Source of the DNA: Chloroflexota bacterium
GTDB taxonomy: Bacteria > Chloroflexota > Dehalococcoidia > Lucifugimonadales > JADFKI01
DNA length: 36,498 nt
NCBI GenBank assembly: GCA_022565015.1
Contig: JADFKI010000002.1
Span: forward strand, 1 to 36,498
Direction of reading: 5' to 3'
Shown: in pieces, positions 7,606 through 16,449 of the stretch
Layout: each line of letters begins with the position of its first letter
Position numbering within the stretch: position 1 is the stretch's first letter
Position numbers and translations under genes: made by a program
The notes under the pieces: generated by a model
What the model was told of the DNA's origin: nothing
The model's database searches: none
The model's input: the letters and a program-made list of their open reading frames with translations, nothing else

Positions 7606-9513
7606 CTACCTGGCGGGAACGATGCTCTCGAAGGAGGTCGTCCCAAACGGCGATGGCTGCATGATCCATTCGCTTATGGAATTAGGGTTGTAAACGGTAA
7701 AGTTCGGAAGAGCCACCACACCGGGCTTGAGCGCCCAGAAGTGCATGTTGTCGAAGTAGGTCCTGTTCAGGTCGATCCTCTTCTGAGGATCGTTCTCCTC
7801 GGCAACCGCCAGGTAGGTGTCGCTTATCCAGGTGGCCTCATAGCACATGCAGTAGCCGCCCCTGGAAAGGCTGGACTCTTCAATTCCCTTCGGCCAGTCG
7901 AAGGGGTAGATGGTCTGGCCGTCGTCACCGGCGGTCAGCCTCGGAATAGTAGCGGCGCGGTTCACGAGACCAGGCCTGTAGACGGCATAGGGATACTTCA
8001 ATACGGCCGTCTCGATTCCTATATCGGACATCATGCCGCTGACGGCGTCCACGATCTCCTCACCGATGCCGCCGTACTGGCCGGAGCTGGTAAATATCGG
8101 CATCTCGAAGCGCTTGCCGTTGTCGCCTCTGGGAAAGCCCGCTAGGTCCAGGTACTCGTTGGCCTTGGCAACGTCGTAGGGATATTCCCAGGCGGTGTTC
8201 CAGAACTCACTCTTCTCGTCGGCGTATCCGATGTGTACCGGCCAGCCAAGGCCGTTGAGCAGCTCCGTGTTGATCAGGTCCTTGTTAATGGCCATGGCGA
8301 CCGCCCAGCGAACGAGGCGGGCCTGCTCCATGTCGCCACAGCTGTCGGCGTTTACACGCGGGTCCACGCCGTCGGCGCATTTAAGCGCCTCGGGATTGTT
8401 GCCGTCGTTGGGCCTGAAGGGGTTGCCGACCCACTGGATGTCGCGTGCATACACGCCGCTGGCGGCCGTGTTCAGGTCCTCGCCGGTCAGGGCATTCTCC
8501 GTCTCCCAGAGGTTGCCGGAGAAGATGATCCCCGTCTGGTTTGCGTTGCCCGACGACGTAGTCTTGAAGCCCAGGTCCAACGCCTGCGGGACGCTCTTGA
8601 GGGCCAGCTCCGCCGCGTCCAGCTCACCCGTCTGGAGGGCTGCAAGCCTCGTCGCATCCTCGGGCATCGCCTGGACGATGAACTTTTCGATCTGCGGCGC
8701 GTCGTCCCAGTGGTCTGCAAACCTCGGGAATACGGCGCGGTCGTCACGGACCCAGCTATCCACTTCGAACGGACCGGTCGCGATGAAGTTGTCCCTCATC
8801 CAGTCTTCGCCGTTGTCGTCGAAGGCCTTCTTTGGGTGCATCACCATGCCGACGAAGCCGTTGGCGTTCATCATGTAGGTATGCCAGTGAGAGTCGACCG
8901 AGGCAAAGGTAAACTTGACGGAGTTTGCGTCGACCGCTTGCGCCAGGTTCTCACCGAAGAGGGTTGAGAAATAAGACGCGCTGGGCGCGATGCTGTGCTT
9001 AGTAATCAAAGGGTTGACCTGGTTGTAGTTCCAGACCACGTCCTCGGCGGTCATGGTACCGAAGCCCTTGTGAAACTGCACACCCTCGCGGAGCTGGACA
9101 ACCACGCTCAAACCATCGGGAGCGAGGTCCCATGACGTCGCAAGCTGTCCTGCCGCGTAATCGATTGTGCCGTCGTCGCGCCAGGCCCAGGTGAACAGGT
9201 CTTCTCCAGCGCCCCAGGCATCTGCCTGGTACTGGTTGCAGAACACGGTTCCGGCTCCGGGAGCGCAGCCTAGAGCGGAGCGTCCCATTACTATGGTTCC
9301 AACGGGATTCTTGGGCTGCGGAGCATCCTTGCCGGCAGGCACCGGTGCGGGTGCCGCAGGTGCGGGTGCGGCTGGCGCGGCTGCGGGCGCGGCAGGCGCA
9401 GGCGCAGCGGGCGCAGGTGCGGCAGGCGCTTCCTTGTCACCGCCTCCGCAAGCGAGTACAAAGGCCACAGCGACGATTGAAATTAGAGGTAGGTACTTTA
9501 TTATCCGTTTCAC
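7606..9513 (-). CDS. Family-5 solute-binding lipoprotein of an ABC importer
   Basis: This 635-residue extracytoplasmic receptor binds the solute for the two permeases downstream. It begins with a lipoprotein signal (basic KRIIK, hydrophobic stretch, lipobox FVLAC with Cys22), then GGGDKE and a low-complexity Ala/Pro linker (about residues 30-62) that tethers it to the membrane. The rest is the SBP_bac_5 fold: WDLAPDGLSVVVQLREGVQFH near 130-150 and MTAEDVVWNYNQV near 155 are hallmark family phrases. The length is longer than typical DppA (about 535) because of the linker and an insert-rich C-terminal lobe. Start is GTG with an excellent GGAGGAGAGG ribosome site. A near-consensus promoter lies at 9642-9670. 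Substrate could be peptide, nickel chelate, opine or another amphipathic ligand. Confidence 0.93.
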   Translation of the reverse strand: MKRIIKYLPLISIVAVAFVLACGGGDKEAPAAPAPAAPAPAAPAAAPAAPAPAAPAPVPAGKDAPQPKNPVGTIVMGRSALGCAPGAGTVFCNQYQADAWGAGEDLFTWAWRDDGTIDYAAGQLATSWDLAPDGLSVVVQLREGVQFHKGFGTMTAEDVVWNYNQVNPLITKHSIAPSASYFSTLFGENLAQAVDANSVKFTFASVDSHWHTYMMNANGFVGMVMHPKKAFDDNGEDWMRDNFIATGPFEVDSWVRDDRAVFPRFADHWDDAPQIEKFIVQAMPEDATRLAALQTGELDAAELALKSVPQALDLGFKTTSSGNANQTGIIFSGNLWETENALTGEDLNTAASGVYARDIQWVGNPFRPNDGNNPEALKCADGVDPRVNADSCGDMEQARLVRWAVAMAINKDLINTELLNGLGWPVHIGYADEKSEFWNTAWEYPYDVAKANEYLDLAGFPRGDNGKRFEMPIFTSSGQYGGIGEEIVDAVSGMMSDIGIETAVLKYPYAVYRPGLVNRAATIPRLTAGDDGQTIYPFDWPKGIEESSLSRGGYCMCYEATWISDTYLAVAEENDPQKRIDLNRTYFDNMHFWALKPGVVALPNFTVYNPNSISEWIMQPSPFGTTSFESIVPAR

Positions 9514-9894
9514 GTGTCCTCTCCTCCTTCAGGTTGGCTTGATATGTACATCCAATCACTTCAGCCGATAGCGGGACCTAAAGTCTGCTCCGAGACACGT
9601 GTTTATTCGGACCAGCCATTGCCACCTATAGGCCGCACGAATTTATACCCCAATTCAGGCTATGTGTCAACCCTTTGACATGCGATACATGCCGTGATAC
9701 ACGGGGATTCACCATTTTGTGAATAAACACACAAACAACCAGATCCAGGCTCTTTTGCTACCTATGAAGTACTAACAGGGGGATGATTGACACGATGTGG
9801 CAATCGTCCGGCATTTAAGGCAGAACGTAGACTATATCCGATGGCTGCTTTACTATTTGGCGGACTACTCAGAGCAGCTGACGAAGGAGCCGCC
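9514..9894. other. Divergent intergenic region between transporter and enoyl-CoA hydratase
   Basis: This 381-base stretch contains the minus-strand transporter promoter at 9642-9670. For the plus strand there is a TTGACA at 9675-9680 but no convincing -10 at 16-18 bases. An upstream in-frame extension of the hydratase reading frame (from 9787) is not supported by a ribosome site. No RNA gene was recognised. Confidence 0.5.
9642..9670 (-). promoter_or_regulatory. Near-consensus sigma-70 promoter for the transporter operon
   Basis: On the minus strand TTGACA (9670-9665) is followed after exactly 17 bases by TATAAA (9647-9642). Transcription would begin near 9635, about 120 bases before the GTG of the binding protein. 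This is the best-matching promoter in the window. Confidence 0.7.
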
Positions 9895-10704
9895 ATGGCG
9901 TACCAGTACATCAAATTAGAAAAGCAGGACCGGATCGCGACTTTAACCCTGGACCGACCTGAGAAGATGAACGCGTTGAGCACAGGCCTGTTGGATGAGC
10001 TCGGCCGGGCACTCGACGAAGTTCACGATGATCACGATATCAACGTTCTCGTGCTTACGGGCGCGGGACGCGCCTTCTCCGCCGGCTTCGACATCTCACC
10101 CGGACAGGCGCACGCCGAGAAACCCGCCACGGCAAACTGGGATGCCATGCATCTCGCCCCCCGAACCCTCATGAAGCTCTGGAACCTGCGGCAGCCTACC
10201 ATAAGCGCCGTCAACGGCTTCGCCCTTGCGGCGGGCAACGTTCTGGCGATGACCGCGGATATCGTCATCGCATCCGAGGAGGCCCAATTTGGCGAACCTG
10301 AGATCAGGCACGTCGCCCATTCGCCCGCGATTCTGCTGCCTTACATGATCCCGTTTCGGCATCTGCACTGGCTCTACTACACTGGCGACATCATCGATGC
10401 CGCCACGGCGGAAAAGTGGAACATGGTAAACAAAGTCGTCCCCGCCGACGAGCTGATGGACGAGGCCCTTTCACTCGCGGGCCGCATCGCCAAGGTCCCG
10501 CCTTTCGCGGTCCAAATGATGAAGCGAAGCATCAAGGGCACCTACGATAAGATGGGGTTTTCCGAGGCTTTCGAGCACCACCTGATGGTACGAATGGTTG
10601 AGAGCATGACGCCGGACGTGCCCGAAAAGGAGGCCCTAAATCAGATACGCCAGGAGCAGGGCATGAAGCCCTTCCTCGAGGCGCGGGACGGGCCGTTCAG
10701 GTAG
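9895..10704 (+). CDS. Enoyl-CoA hydratase/isomerase family protein
   Basis: The 269-residue protein belongs to the crotonase superfamily, which acts on acyl-CoA thioesters. Visible features are the start strand (IATLTLDRPEKMNALS), the first oxyanion-hole segment GRAFSAGFDI, and the second segment NGFALAAGNVLAM followed by EEAQFGEPEI, where the family's catalytic Glu normally lies. The usual G-G-G at the second oxyanion loop is replaced by LAAGN, so exact chemistry (hydratase, isomerase, hydrolase) is open. I chose the ATG at 9895 because AAGGAG (9884-9889) lies five bases upstream and the protein then begins at the conserved YIKLEKQDRIA. A longer in-frame start at 9787 adds residues without family similarity. 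It stands alone, convergent with aspS. Confidence 0.88.
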   Translation: MAYQYIKLEKQDRIATLTLDRPEKMNALSTGLLDELGRALDEVHDDHDINVLVLTGAGRAFSAGFDISPGQAHAEKPATANWDAMHLAPRTLMKLWNLRQPTISAVNGFALAAGNVLAMTADIVIASEEAQFGEPEIRHVAHSPAILLPYMIPFRHLHWLYYTGDIIDAATAEKWNMVNKVVPADELMDEALSLAGRIAKVPPFAVQMMKRSIKGTYDKMGFSEAFEHHLMVRMVESMTPDVPEKEALNQIRQEQGMKPFLEARDGPFR

Positions 10705-10772
10705 CTTCCTTGTCGGCAGTCGCAGGCCTCTAATGAGAAACACCGCCGCCCGAGTCTCCAGCGCATCTCGCC

Positions 10773-12602
10773 CTAGTCGTCGGCTTCGATTGGCTGATTG
10801 GTTGCTTCCCTTTCGACGGTCACGGCGATGCTCAGGTCCTGGAGCTGGCTCGGTTCCACATAGCCCGGGGCTTCGAACAGGGGATCGTAGCCGCTCTGGG
10901 TCTTGGGGAAGGCAATCACATCTCTGATATTGTCCTTGCCGGTGAGCACCATCAGGAGCCTGTCTATCCCCGGAGCGATCCCTCCATGAGGCGGCGCGCC
11001 GTACTCCAGCGCCGTCAGAAGCTGCTCGAACCTCTCCGCCATCTGCTGCCTCGTGTACCCCAGAACGGAGAAGATGCGCTCCTGCAGCTCGCGATGGTGG
11101 ACCCTGATGCTTCCGCTGGCCAGCTCCGAGCCGTTGGCCACTAAGTCATATTGACGGCCTATCACGCTGCCGGGGTCGCTTTCCAGCAGCTCTTCATGCC
11201 CCGGCTTAGGCTGCGTGAAGGCGTGGTGCATGGCGTCCCATCGCTTTTCGTCCTCATTCCAATCAAAAAGTGGAAAGTCCGTCACGAAGGCGAAGGCGAC
11301 GAGGTTGGGGTCGGCAAGTCCAAGTCTGCCGCCCATCTCGTTTCGGAGCAGGCTCAGCGCCTGGTTCGTCGAGCCTTTCGGTCCGGCGACTATGAGAATA
11401 AGGTCGCCGATTTCAGCTTCGGTCCTCCTGGCAATCTCCTTGACTTGCTCCACCGATAGAAAACGCGCCGCGGACGACCTTATCTGCTCCTCGGTCAGCT
11501 CCTCCAGGTCGCCGTCCTCGCCCGTCAAGCCAATGTAGACAAGACCCTGGGCGCCTCTTTCCCTCACGAACTCGGTAAGCTCGTCCAGCTGCCTACGGGT
11601 GTAGCCCGCACACCCCGGCGCCTTGAATCCCTTAACGATGCCGCCGTTTTCGAGCACCGAAAGAAACACTCGAAATTCGGTTTCGGACGCGATCTCAGAA
11701 AGGTCGGCCATCTCCATGCCGAACCTCAAGTCGGGCTTGTCGGTGCCGTAGACCTCCATGGCCTCGGAATAGGTGATTCTCGGAAAGGGCTTCAGCACCC
11801 ACTTGTCGGGACAAACCGTCTCGACCAGCTCCGTGTAGAGCTCCTCGATGAGATTAAGCACGTCGTCCTCTTCGACAAAGCTCATCTCCAGGTCCAACTG
11901 AGTGTGTTCCGGCTGACGGTCCGCCCGAGGGTCCTCGTCGCGGAAGCACCGTGCGATCTGAAAGTACTTCTCTATCCCGGAGACCATGAGCAGCTGCTTC
12001 AGCTGCTGCGGCGACTGGGGCAGCGCGTAGAAGCGGCCCGGATAGAGCCGGCTCGGCACGAGGTAATCGCGCGCGCCCTCAGGGGTGCTCTTTATCAGAA
12101 TGGGGGTCTCTATCTCCAGGAAGCCGCGCTCGTCGAGGAAGTCCCGAATGAACTTGACGGCCCTGTGACGCAATATGAGCGTGTCCCGCATGGAAGGCCG
12201 TCTGATATCGATGTAGCGGTACTTCATGCGAAGAAGCTCGTCGACTTCGCTCTCTTCGTTCACGAAAAAGGGAGGCGTCTTGGACTCGTTTAGGACGAAC
12301 AGCTGCTCCGCGTAGACCTCTATCTCCCCCGTGGCGAGGCCGGTGTTCTGGGACCCTTCGGGCCTTGCCGACACCCTGCCCGAGACCTGCACGACCCATT
12401 CGTTGCGTAGTGACTCCGCCGTCTTGTGGGCCTCGGGCGCTTGCTCGGGATTAAACACGACCTGGACCAAGCCCTCGCGGTCGCGAACATCGATGAAGAT
12501 GAGATTGCCGTGGTCCCTGCGCCTGTGGACCCAACCGGCAAGAGTTACGGTCTTGCCGATGTGTTCAGACCGCACGTCGCCGCAGTTGATGGTCTTTAGC
12601 AA
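10773..12602 (-). CDS. aspS: Aspartate--tRNA(Asp/Asn) ligase
   Basis: This 609-residue protein is a full-length bacterial-type AspRS. It has the N-terminal OB-fold anticodon-binding domain (VTLAGWVHRRRDHGNLIFIDVRDREG, about 18-43), class II catalytic core with motif 2 (CFRDEDPRADRQPEHTQLD, about 215-235), the bacterial GAD insertion (about 290-420) and motif 3 (GGIAPGIDRLLMVL, about 540-555) followed by RDVIAFPKTQ. It charges tRNA with aspartate; whether it also makes Asp-tRNA(Asn) depends on GatCAB elsewhere. The start is TTG at 12600-12602, preceded by AAAGGGGGG eight bases upstream. The cognate tRNA-Asp(GTC) gene is in the same window at 32682. It is one of the most certain calls here. Confidence 0.97.
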   Translation of the reverse strand: MLKTINCGDVRSEHIGKTVTLAGWVHRRRDHGNLIFIDVRDREGLVQVVFNPEQAPEAHKTAESLRNEWVVQVSGRVSARPEGSQNTGLATGEIEVYAEQLFVLNESKTPPFFVNEESEVDELLRMKYRYIDIRRPSMRDTLILRHRAVKFIRDFLDERGFLEIETPILIKSTPEGARDYLVPSRLYPGRFYALPQSPQQLKQLLMVSGIEKYFQIARCFRDEDPRADRQPEHTQLDLEMSFVEEDDVLNLIEELYTELVETVCPDKWVLKPFPRITYSEAMEVYGTDKPDLRFGMEMADLSEIASETEFRVFLSVLENGGIVKGFKAPGCAGYTRRQLDELTEFVRERGAQGLVYIGLTGEDGDLEELTEEQIRSSAARFLSVEQVKEIARRTEAEIGDLILIVAGPKGSTNQALSLLRNEMGGRLGLADPNLVAFAFVTDFPLFDWNEDEKRWDAMHHAFTQPKPGHEELLESDPGSVIGRQYDLVANGSELASGSIRVHHRELQERIFSVLGYTRQQMAERFEQLLTALEYGAPPHGGIAPGIDRLLMVLTGKDNIRDVIAFPKTQSGYDPLFEAPGYVEPSQLQDLSIAVTVEREATNQPIEADD

Positions 12603-12766
12603 CTAATAGTCCCCCCTTTAATCGCAGTCACGTAATTATAGAGCAGACTTGGCCCTGTATGAATAGTATGAGGGGATGTTAACGAGGGCCGGCCCAGAAT
12701 GAGGAAGAGAGCTATTTCGCTATTCCAGGGAGGGATAGGACCAGCTCGCCAAGCGTGCCGCGATCG

Positions 12767-13210
12767 TCACGACACGGCGACTCCGTAGCCGCGCTTCTTG
12801 ACTGACAGGCTTACGAACGTCTCGGTCCGCCGCACCCCTACGATTGTGCCAAGCTTCGTTCGGAGAAACAGGCCAAGCGATTCAGACGATTCCAATGTTG
12901 CCCAAGCAAAAATGTCGTAGGAGCCGGTGGTTACGGCCACCCAGCTTATCTCTTCCAGGTGGGAGACGGCACCGGAGACCTCATCTATCTTTTCGGGGTC
13001 CACCTGTATCCCGATCAATGCCTCGGCTCCGAAACCCATCTTCCCGGGGTTTAGCATCGCTACGACTTGAATAAAATTCTCATCGACAAGCCGCTTTAGC
13101 CGACGTCTCACGGTGCCTTCGCTAACGCCTGCGTTCCTCGCTATAGCCGCATTGGATGCCCTGCCGTCATCCTGTAACATCGCGATGATTTTCGCGTCCA
13201 ACTCGTCCAT
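12767..13210 (-). CDS. Lrp/AsnC family transcriptional regulator
   Basis: The 147-residue protein begins MDELDAKIIAMLQDDGR and has the Lrp winged helix-turn-helix (about 1-60; NAAIARNAGVSEGTVRRRLK is the HTH) and a C-terminal RAM ligand-binding/oligomerisation domain (about 65-140, with the GSYDIFAWATLES strand-helix). Members bind amino acids or related small molecules and regulate transport and metabolism genes, often their own. The ATG is at 13208-13210. It is upstream of aspS on the same strand with about 160 bases between; aspS has its own ribosome site. The effector and targets cannot be told; the sparse 190 bases upstream may hold its operator. Confidence 0.93.
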   Translation of the reverse strand: MDELDAKIIAMLQDDGRASNAAIARNAGVSEGTVRRRLKRLVDENFIQVVAMLNPGKMGFGAEALIGIQVDPEKIDEVSGAVSHLEEISWVAVTTGSYDIFAWATLESSESLGLFLRTKLGTIVGVRRTETFVSLSVKKRGYGVAVS

Positions 13211-13399
13211 GTTTTCAGCGTCCCGTCCATACCTGAGATTCGTGCTGAATCATACTAACAGCGAATGAATGCTGTCAACACGCAAATTCATTGAAGGTAT
13301 GGCTCATGCACAACATCGCATCCGATATGTTTATCGTATAGATAATCACACCCTCAGATGCGTCGAATTTCGAAATCTGTAGGCACCTTCTTAACGAAG

Positions 13400-13912
13400 T
13401 CAGAACCTGTTGATCGCCAAATAAAACGCTGCTGCCGTCGCCAGCAACCCAAAGAGCGAACTATCCACAACACCGAAGAATGACATAATTAGATATGCCG
13501 TTAAAACTGAGCCCGCGGCCACAAATTTCAGCGACCTTCCCCGCTTGCGGTTCACGGCAAGGCTTATTCCAGCGCCACTGACCAGACCCGCGCCGGCAAA
13601 CATTATGGGCCACAGGACACTGAACACCCGTGCAATGCCCGAGCCAGGGATGATCTGCGGCAACAGTCCAAACACCAGCAAGAAGAGGGCGCCGGAAGCT
13701 ATTCCCAGCAGTAGCGCCGCAATCACGCCCCGCGTCATGAACTGGCCGGATACGTCGTATGTCGGAATGCGCCTCACTTTGGCACAGTCCGCGCATCGCA
13801 CTCCAACCGGCGTATGGACCATGCAGTCCGGGCAGATCAGCTCACTGCATTTGCCGCAGCGGAGGTTTGTCTCCACACGTGGATGCTTCTCACAGTATCT
13901 TACTTCTGCCAT
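13400..13912 (-). CDS. B-box-type zinc-finger membrane protein, unknown function
   Basis: A 170-residue protein with two parts. The N-terminal 45 residues have a B-box-like zinc site: CEKHP, CGKC, CPDC, then VRCADCAKVRR, which supplies eight Cys/His ligands for two zinc ions. The rest is membrane-embedded, with about four hydrophobic segments (ITRG..ALLLGIASGALFLLVFGLL near 60-82, FSVLWPIMFAGAGLVSGAGI near 95-115, then FVAAGSVLTAYLIMSF and LFGLLATAAAFYLAI). B-box/rhomboid-like arrangements of this type are common in Chloroflexota and Actinobacteria, but no rhomboid catalytic Ser/His is visible. It follows plsY by 17 bases and is probably cotranscribed with it. Function unknown. Confidence 0.75.
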   Translation of the reverse strand: MAEVRYCEKHPRVETNLRCGKCSELICPDCMVHTPVGVRCADCAKVRRIPTYDVSGQFMTRGVIAALLLGIASGALFLLVFGLLPQIIPGSGIARVFSVLWPIMFAGAGLVSGAGISLAVNRKRGRSLKFVAAGSVLTAYLIMSFFGVVDSSLFGLLATAAAFYLAINRF

Positions 13913-13929
13913 ATTTATCTAGCTTTCTT

Positions 13930-14604
13930 TTAAGTACCCGGAAGTCTTGACGTCCACTCGAGCTTTTTCGAGACGTCTCTGTCCCATAGGATGCGGTAGA
14001 CCAGCACTCGGATGAGTCCACTGTCAGACGCCGGCATTTGCCAGTTGGCGGTTGCCCTCTTCAACAGCAGCAATACGCCTATGATTACGCTCATCACGAC
14101 CACCTCCAGGGGGCGGCCAAACAAGAACGCCAGTATCGGAAGCGCAATCATGGAAACAAACGACCAGAACGCCGTATCCTTGAATATGAGCCAGCCCATG
14201 GCTCCCAGGATCACCGCCAGAATCAGCACCTCCCACCACATGCCCAGGCCGACGACAATGCCGATAACGGTGGCGACTCCCCTCCCCCCTGTAAAACCTA
14301 TGAACGGCGACCAGTTGTGCCCCACGACCGCTGCCAACCCGGCCGCGACCTGCACCGCAACGTCCTGCCCTAGCAGACCGGCGATGACGACGGGCAACGC
14401 GCCCTTTACGACGCAGTCGAAAGTGCCTAAAGCAAGCCCAAAACGGGCTCCGACCAGGGAAGAAACGTTTGCGGCGCCGACGTTTCCGGACCCGTACCCC
14501 CTTATGTCTATTCCGGCCTTATATTTTGCCACGAGGTAGGCCGTGGGAATCGAGCCCACGAGATAGGCGCCTATGACGATAATCACCGGAGTAAAAAAAT
14601 TCAC
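13930..14604 (-). CDS. plsY: Acyl-phosphate:glycerol-3-phosphate acyltransferase
   Basis: The 224-residue multi-pass protein makes lysophosphatidic acid, the first step of bacterial phospholipid synthesis, from acyl-phosphate. Three conserved PlsY motifs are visible: GSIPTAYLVAK with downstream GSGNVGAANV (about 17-50), the second cytoplasmic loop AAVVGHNWSPF (about 92-103) and FTGGRGVAT (about 106-114). The glycine-rich G-S-G-N and G-G-R-G-V-A-T motifs are the phosphate-binding ones. Start is GTG at 14602-14604 (next codons AAT TTT TTT). It is slightly longer than the usual 195-210 residues because of a basic C-terminal tail ending RLPGT. PlsX is not in this window. Confidence 0.95.
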   Translation of the reverse strand: MNFFTPVIIVIGAYLVGSIPTAYLVAKYKAGIDIRGYGSGNVGAANVSSLVGARFGLALGTFDCVVKGALPVVIAGLLGQDVAVQVAAGLAAVVGHNWSPFIGFTGGRGVATVIGIVVGLGMWWEVLILAVILGAMGWLIFKDTAFWSFVSMIALPILAFLFGRPLEVVVMSVIIGVLLLLKRATANWQMPASDSGLIRVLVYRILWDRDVSKKLEWTSRLPGT

Positions 14605-14723
14605 GGTCGCAACCGCGGCGTCCCATTCAACATAGACACAGCATAAGTCAGAAAATATAGCTTTGTGAAGGGGCGTGCCGATTGAAGGGTCAAGGTCCGG
14701 GAAATTTCATTCAAGCTTAGAAT

Positions 14724-15584
14724 CTAGTCCTTTAGCGCCTGCAGGGCCTCGAAAGTGGCTATAGGGGGGCCTACCGTGCCGGGTTCAGGCTCACCGGGAT
14801 TGCCGGACGCATGGTAGTCGCTGCCACCGCAGGGGATAAGGTCGAGCTCCTTCGCGTAGGCCGCCAGCTCCTCGACCTGCTCGGGGGTGTAGTCGCCGTA
14901 GTAGACCTCCATGCCCACCAGGCCCGCCTGCTTGAGGTCGGTCAGCACCTGTTTCAGGGAGGATACGCCGTCCCGATCGGACTTGGAGGCGGAATAGGTG
15001 GGATGCGCCATTACCGGCAGGGCGCCGTGGTCAAGGATTAGCTTTATCGCCTCCTCCGGCGTAAACTTCATCCGCTCGACGTACGCGGGGCCGCTTCTGG
15101 ATATGTACCTGTCGAAGGCGTCTTTGGGATATTGGACGTAGCCCGCCTCCACCAGGGCCTGCGCTATGTGGGGTCTGCCTATTGCTCCCTCACCCGATAT
15201 CTCCCTTACTCTGTCCCACAATATGTTGAGGCCCAGCTCGTTCAGCTTCTCGACCATCTTCTCGGCCCTGCCCTCACGGCCAAGTCTGAAGCGTTGCAGC
15301 ACCTCTTGAAGGCCCACGTCCTCCACCTCCAGGAAATAGCCGAGAACGTGGATCTCTCCGCCGGGCACGTCGGTGCTAAGCTCGACGCCCGGTATGACCG
15401 TTAGTCCAGGATGCCGGCTCGCCGCCTCGAAGGTCTCCGTCAGGCCCTCGGTCGTGTCGTGGTCGCTGATGCTGATAACCTTGAGTCCGCGTTGAACGCA
15501 CAGCTCGACCATCTCCGTGGGGGTAAGGGTGCCGTCGGAAAACGTCGTGTGCAGATGCAGGTCCACTACCGCTGAATCACTCAA
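14724..15584 (-). CDS. PHP-domain phosphoesterase (YciV/RNase AM-like)
   Basis: The 286-residue PHP-domain protein has the metal-ligand motifs in order: H10-L-H12, D41-H42-D43 (ISDHD), E68 (PGVELS), an AHP segment near 195 (VMAHPTYS) and a late GGSDYH. These are the motifs of the trinuclear-metal phosphoesterases related to YciV (5'-3' exonuclease/3',5'-nucleoside bisphosphate phosphatase). Its gene overlaps the ymdB homologue by 8 bases, and rny lies one gene further upstream, so an RNA-end or nucleotide-processing job fits. The annotated start is TTG (15582-15584); an internal GTG six codons later (giving MDLHLH) is an equally reasonable start. Both would be translationally coupled to the upstream gene. 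Confidence 0.88.
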   Translation of the reverse strand: MSDSAVVDLHLHTTFSDGTLTPTEMVELCVQRGLKVISISDHDTTEGLTETFEAASRHPGLTVIPGVELSTDVPGGEIHVLGYFLEVEDVGLQEVLQRFRLGREGRAEKMVEKLNELGLNILWDRVREISGEGAIGRPHIAQALVEAGYVQYPKDAFDRYISRSGPAYVERMKFTPEEAIKLILDHGALPVMAHPTYSASKSDRDGVSSLKQVLTDLKQAGLVGMEVYYGDYTPEQVEELAAYAKELDLIPCGGSDYHASGNPGEPEPGTVGPPIATFEALQALKD

Positions 15585-16359
15585 TTTTCATGTCCAATCG
15601 CTGAATGCACGATGCCTTGCCGCTGGAGTCGTCCAGCTCAATCAGCACGCTGTTGAACCGCATTGGGCCTGATTCCGCCACCTTGAGTCTCCTTGGTGTC
15701 TGCGTGAGGAACCGCTCGAGCACGGCCTCCGGCTCGGCCCCGATTATCGAATCGAGCGCCCCGACCATGCCCAGATCGCTGACGAAGGCCGTGCCCTTGG
15801 GAAGAATCCGAGTATCCGCCGTCGGTACGTGAGTATGCGTGCCCGCCACGACGCTGACGCGGCCATCCAGGTACCAGCCCATCGCCTCTTTTTCCGACGT
15901 TGCCTCGGCGTGCAGGTCCACGATAATCGCATTGGCCTTGCCGTTCATCTCATCGAGGACGCGGTCAACGCCCCTGAATGGACAGTCATACGTGCCCACG
16001 AACAACCTGCCGATGAGATTGATCACGAGCACATCGTTGAATACGAGATAGCCTCTACCAGGTGTGTCGGCGGGATAGTTCAGCGGGCGCAATATCGGCA
16101 TATCGGAGTCGAGGTGCTCGATGATGTCTCGCTGGTCCCAGATATGGTTCCCCGAGGTTATGACGTCCACACCGCTGTCGTAGAGTTCCTGGGCGTTCTT
16201 GAAGTTAATGCCGAAGCCGCCCGAAGCGTTCTCGCCATTGGCTATGACCAGGTCTAAGTCGTGCTCTCTTCGCAGGCCGGGAAGCAGGGTCTTCACGGCC
16301 TTTCTTCCGGGTCGGCCTACGACATCGCCGATCATAAGCACACGCACGGCCCGCTTCAA
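15577..16359 (-). CDS. ymdB: YmdB-like metallophosphoesterase (TIGR00282 family)
   Basis: The 260-residue protein matches the YmdB family along its length: VLMIGDVVGRPGRKAV near the start (Asp metal ligand), ANGENASGGFGI (about 40-51), TSGNHIWDQRDI (about 68-79, Asn-His ligands) and AGTHTHVPTAD (about 172-182). YmdB of Bacillus is a cyclic-nucleotide phosphodiesterase that interacts functionally with RNase Y and affects biofilm and motility. Here the gene follows rny, as in Firmicutes. The TTG at 16357-16359 sits immediately next to its AAGGGGAG, which is too close; a GTG at 16345-16347 would give MRVLMIGDVVG, matching the usual family start, and may be real. A strong hairpin lies between rny and this gene. 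Confidence 0.9.
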   Translation of the reverse strand: MKRAVRVLMIGDVVGRPGRKAVKTLLPGLRREHDLDLVIANGENASGGFGINFKNAQELYDSGVDVITSGNHIWDQRDIIEHLDSDMPILRPLNYPADTPGRGYLVFNDVLVINLIGRLFVGTYDCPFRGVDRVLDEMNGKANAIIVDLHAEATSEKEAMGWYLDGRVSVVAGTHTHVPTADTRILPKGTAFVSDLGMVGALDSIIGAEPEAVLERFLTQTPRRLKVAESGPMRFNSVLIELDDSSGKASCIQRLDMKIE

Positions 16360-16374
16360 CTCCCCTTCGCAAGA

Positions 16375-16402
16375 CCGCTCCTCGGAGTATTCCGAGGAGC
16401 GG
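16375..16402 (-). terminator. Perfect 12-bp hairpin between rny and ymdB
   Basis: CCGCTCCTCGGA (16375-16386) and TCCGAGGAGCGG (16391-16402) are exact reverse complements around a GTAT loop. On the transcript of the operon it lies after the rny stop and about 15 bases before the ymdB start. There is no U-run after it, so it is more likely a partial terminator, an mRNA stabiliser or a processing site than a full terminator. Confidence 0.55.
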
Positions 16403-16449
16403 TATCAAGATCCATGTTCTATGCGCGACCCTTTGGCCTTACAGTATTC

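Noticed and set aside
9343..9430. GC-rich repetitive stretch as a possible tandem-repeat element
   Set aside because: It codes for the Ala/Pro linker of the solute-binding lipoprotein and needs no other explanation.
9787..9894. N-terminal extension of the enoyl-CoA hydratase
   Set aside because: No ribosome site and no family similarity; AAGGAG points to the ATG at 9895.
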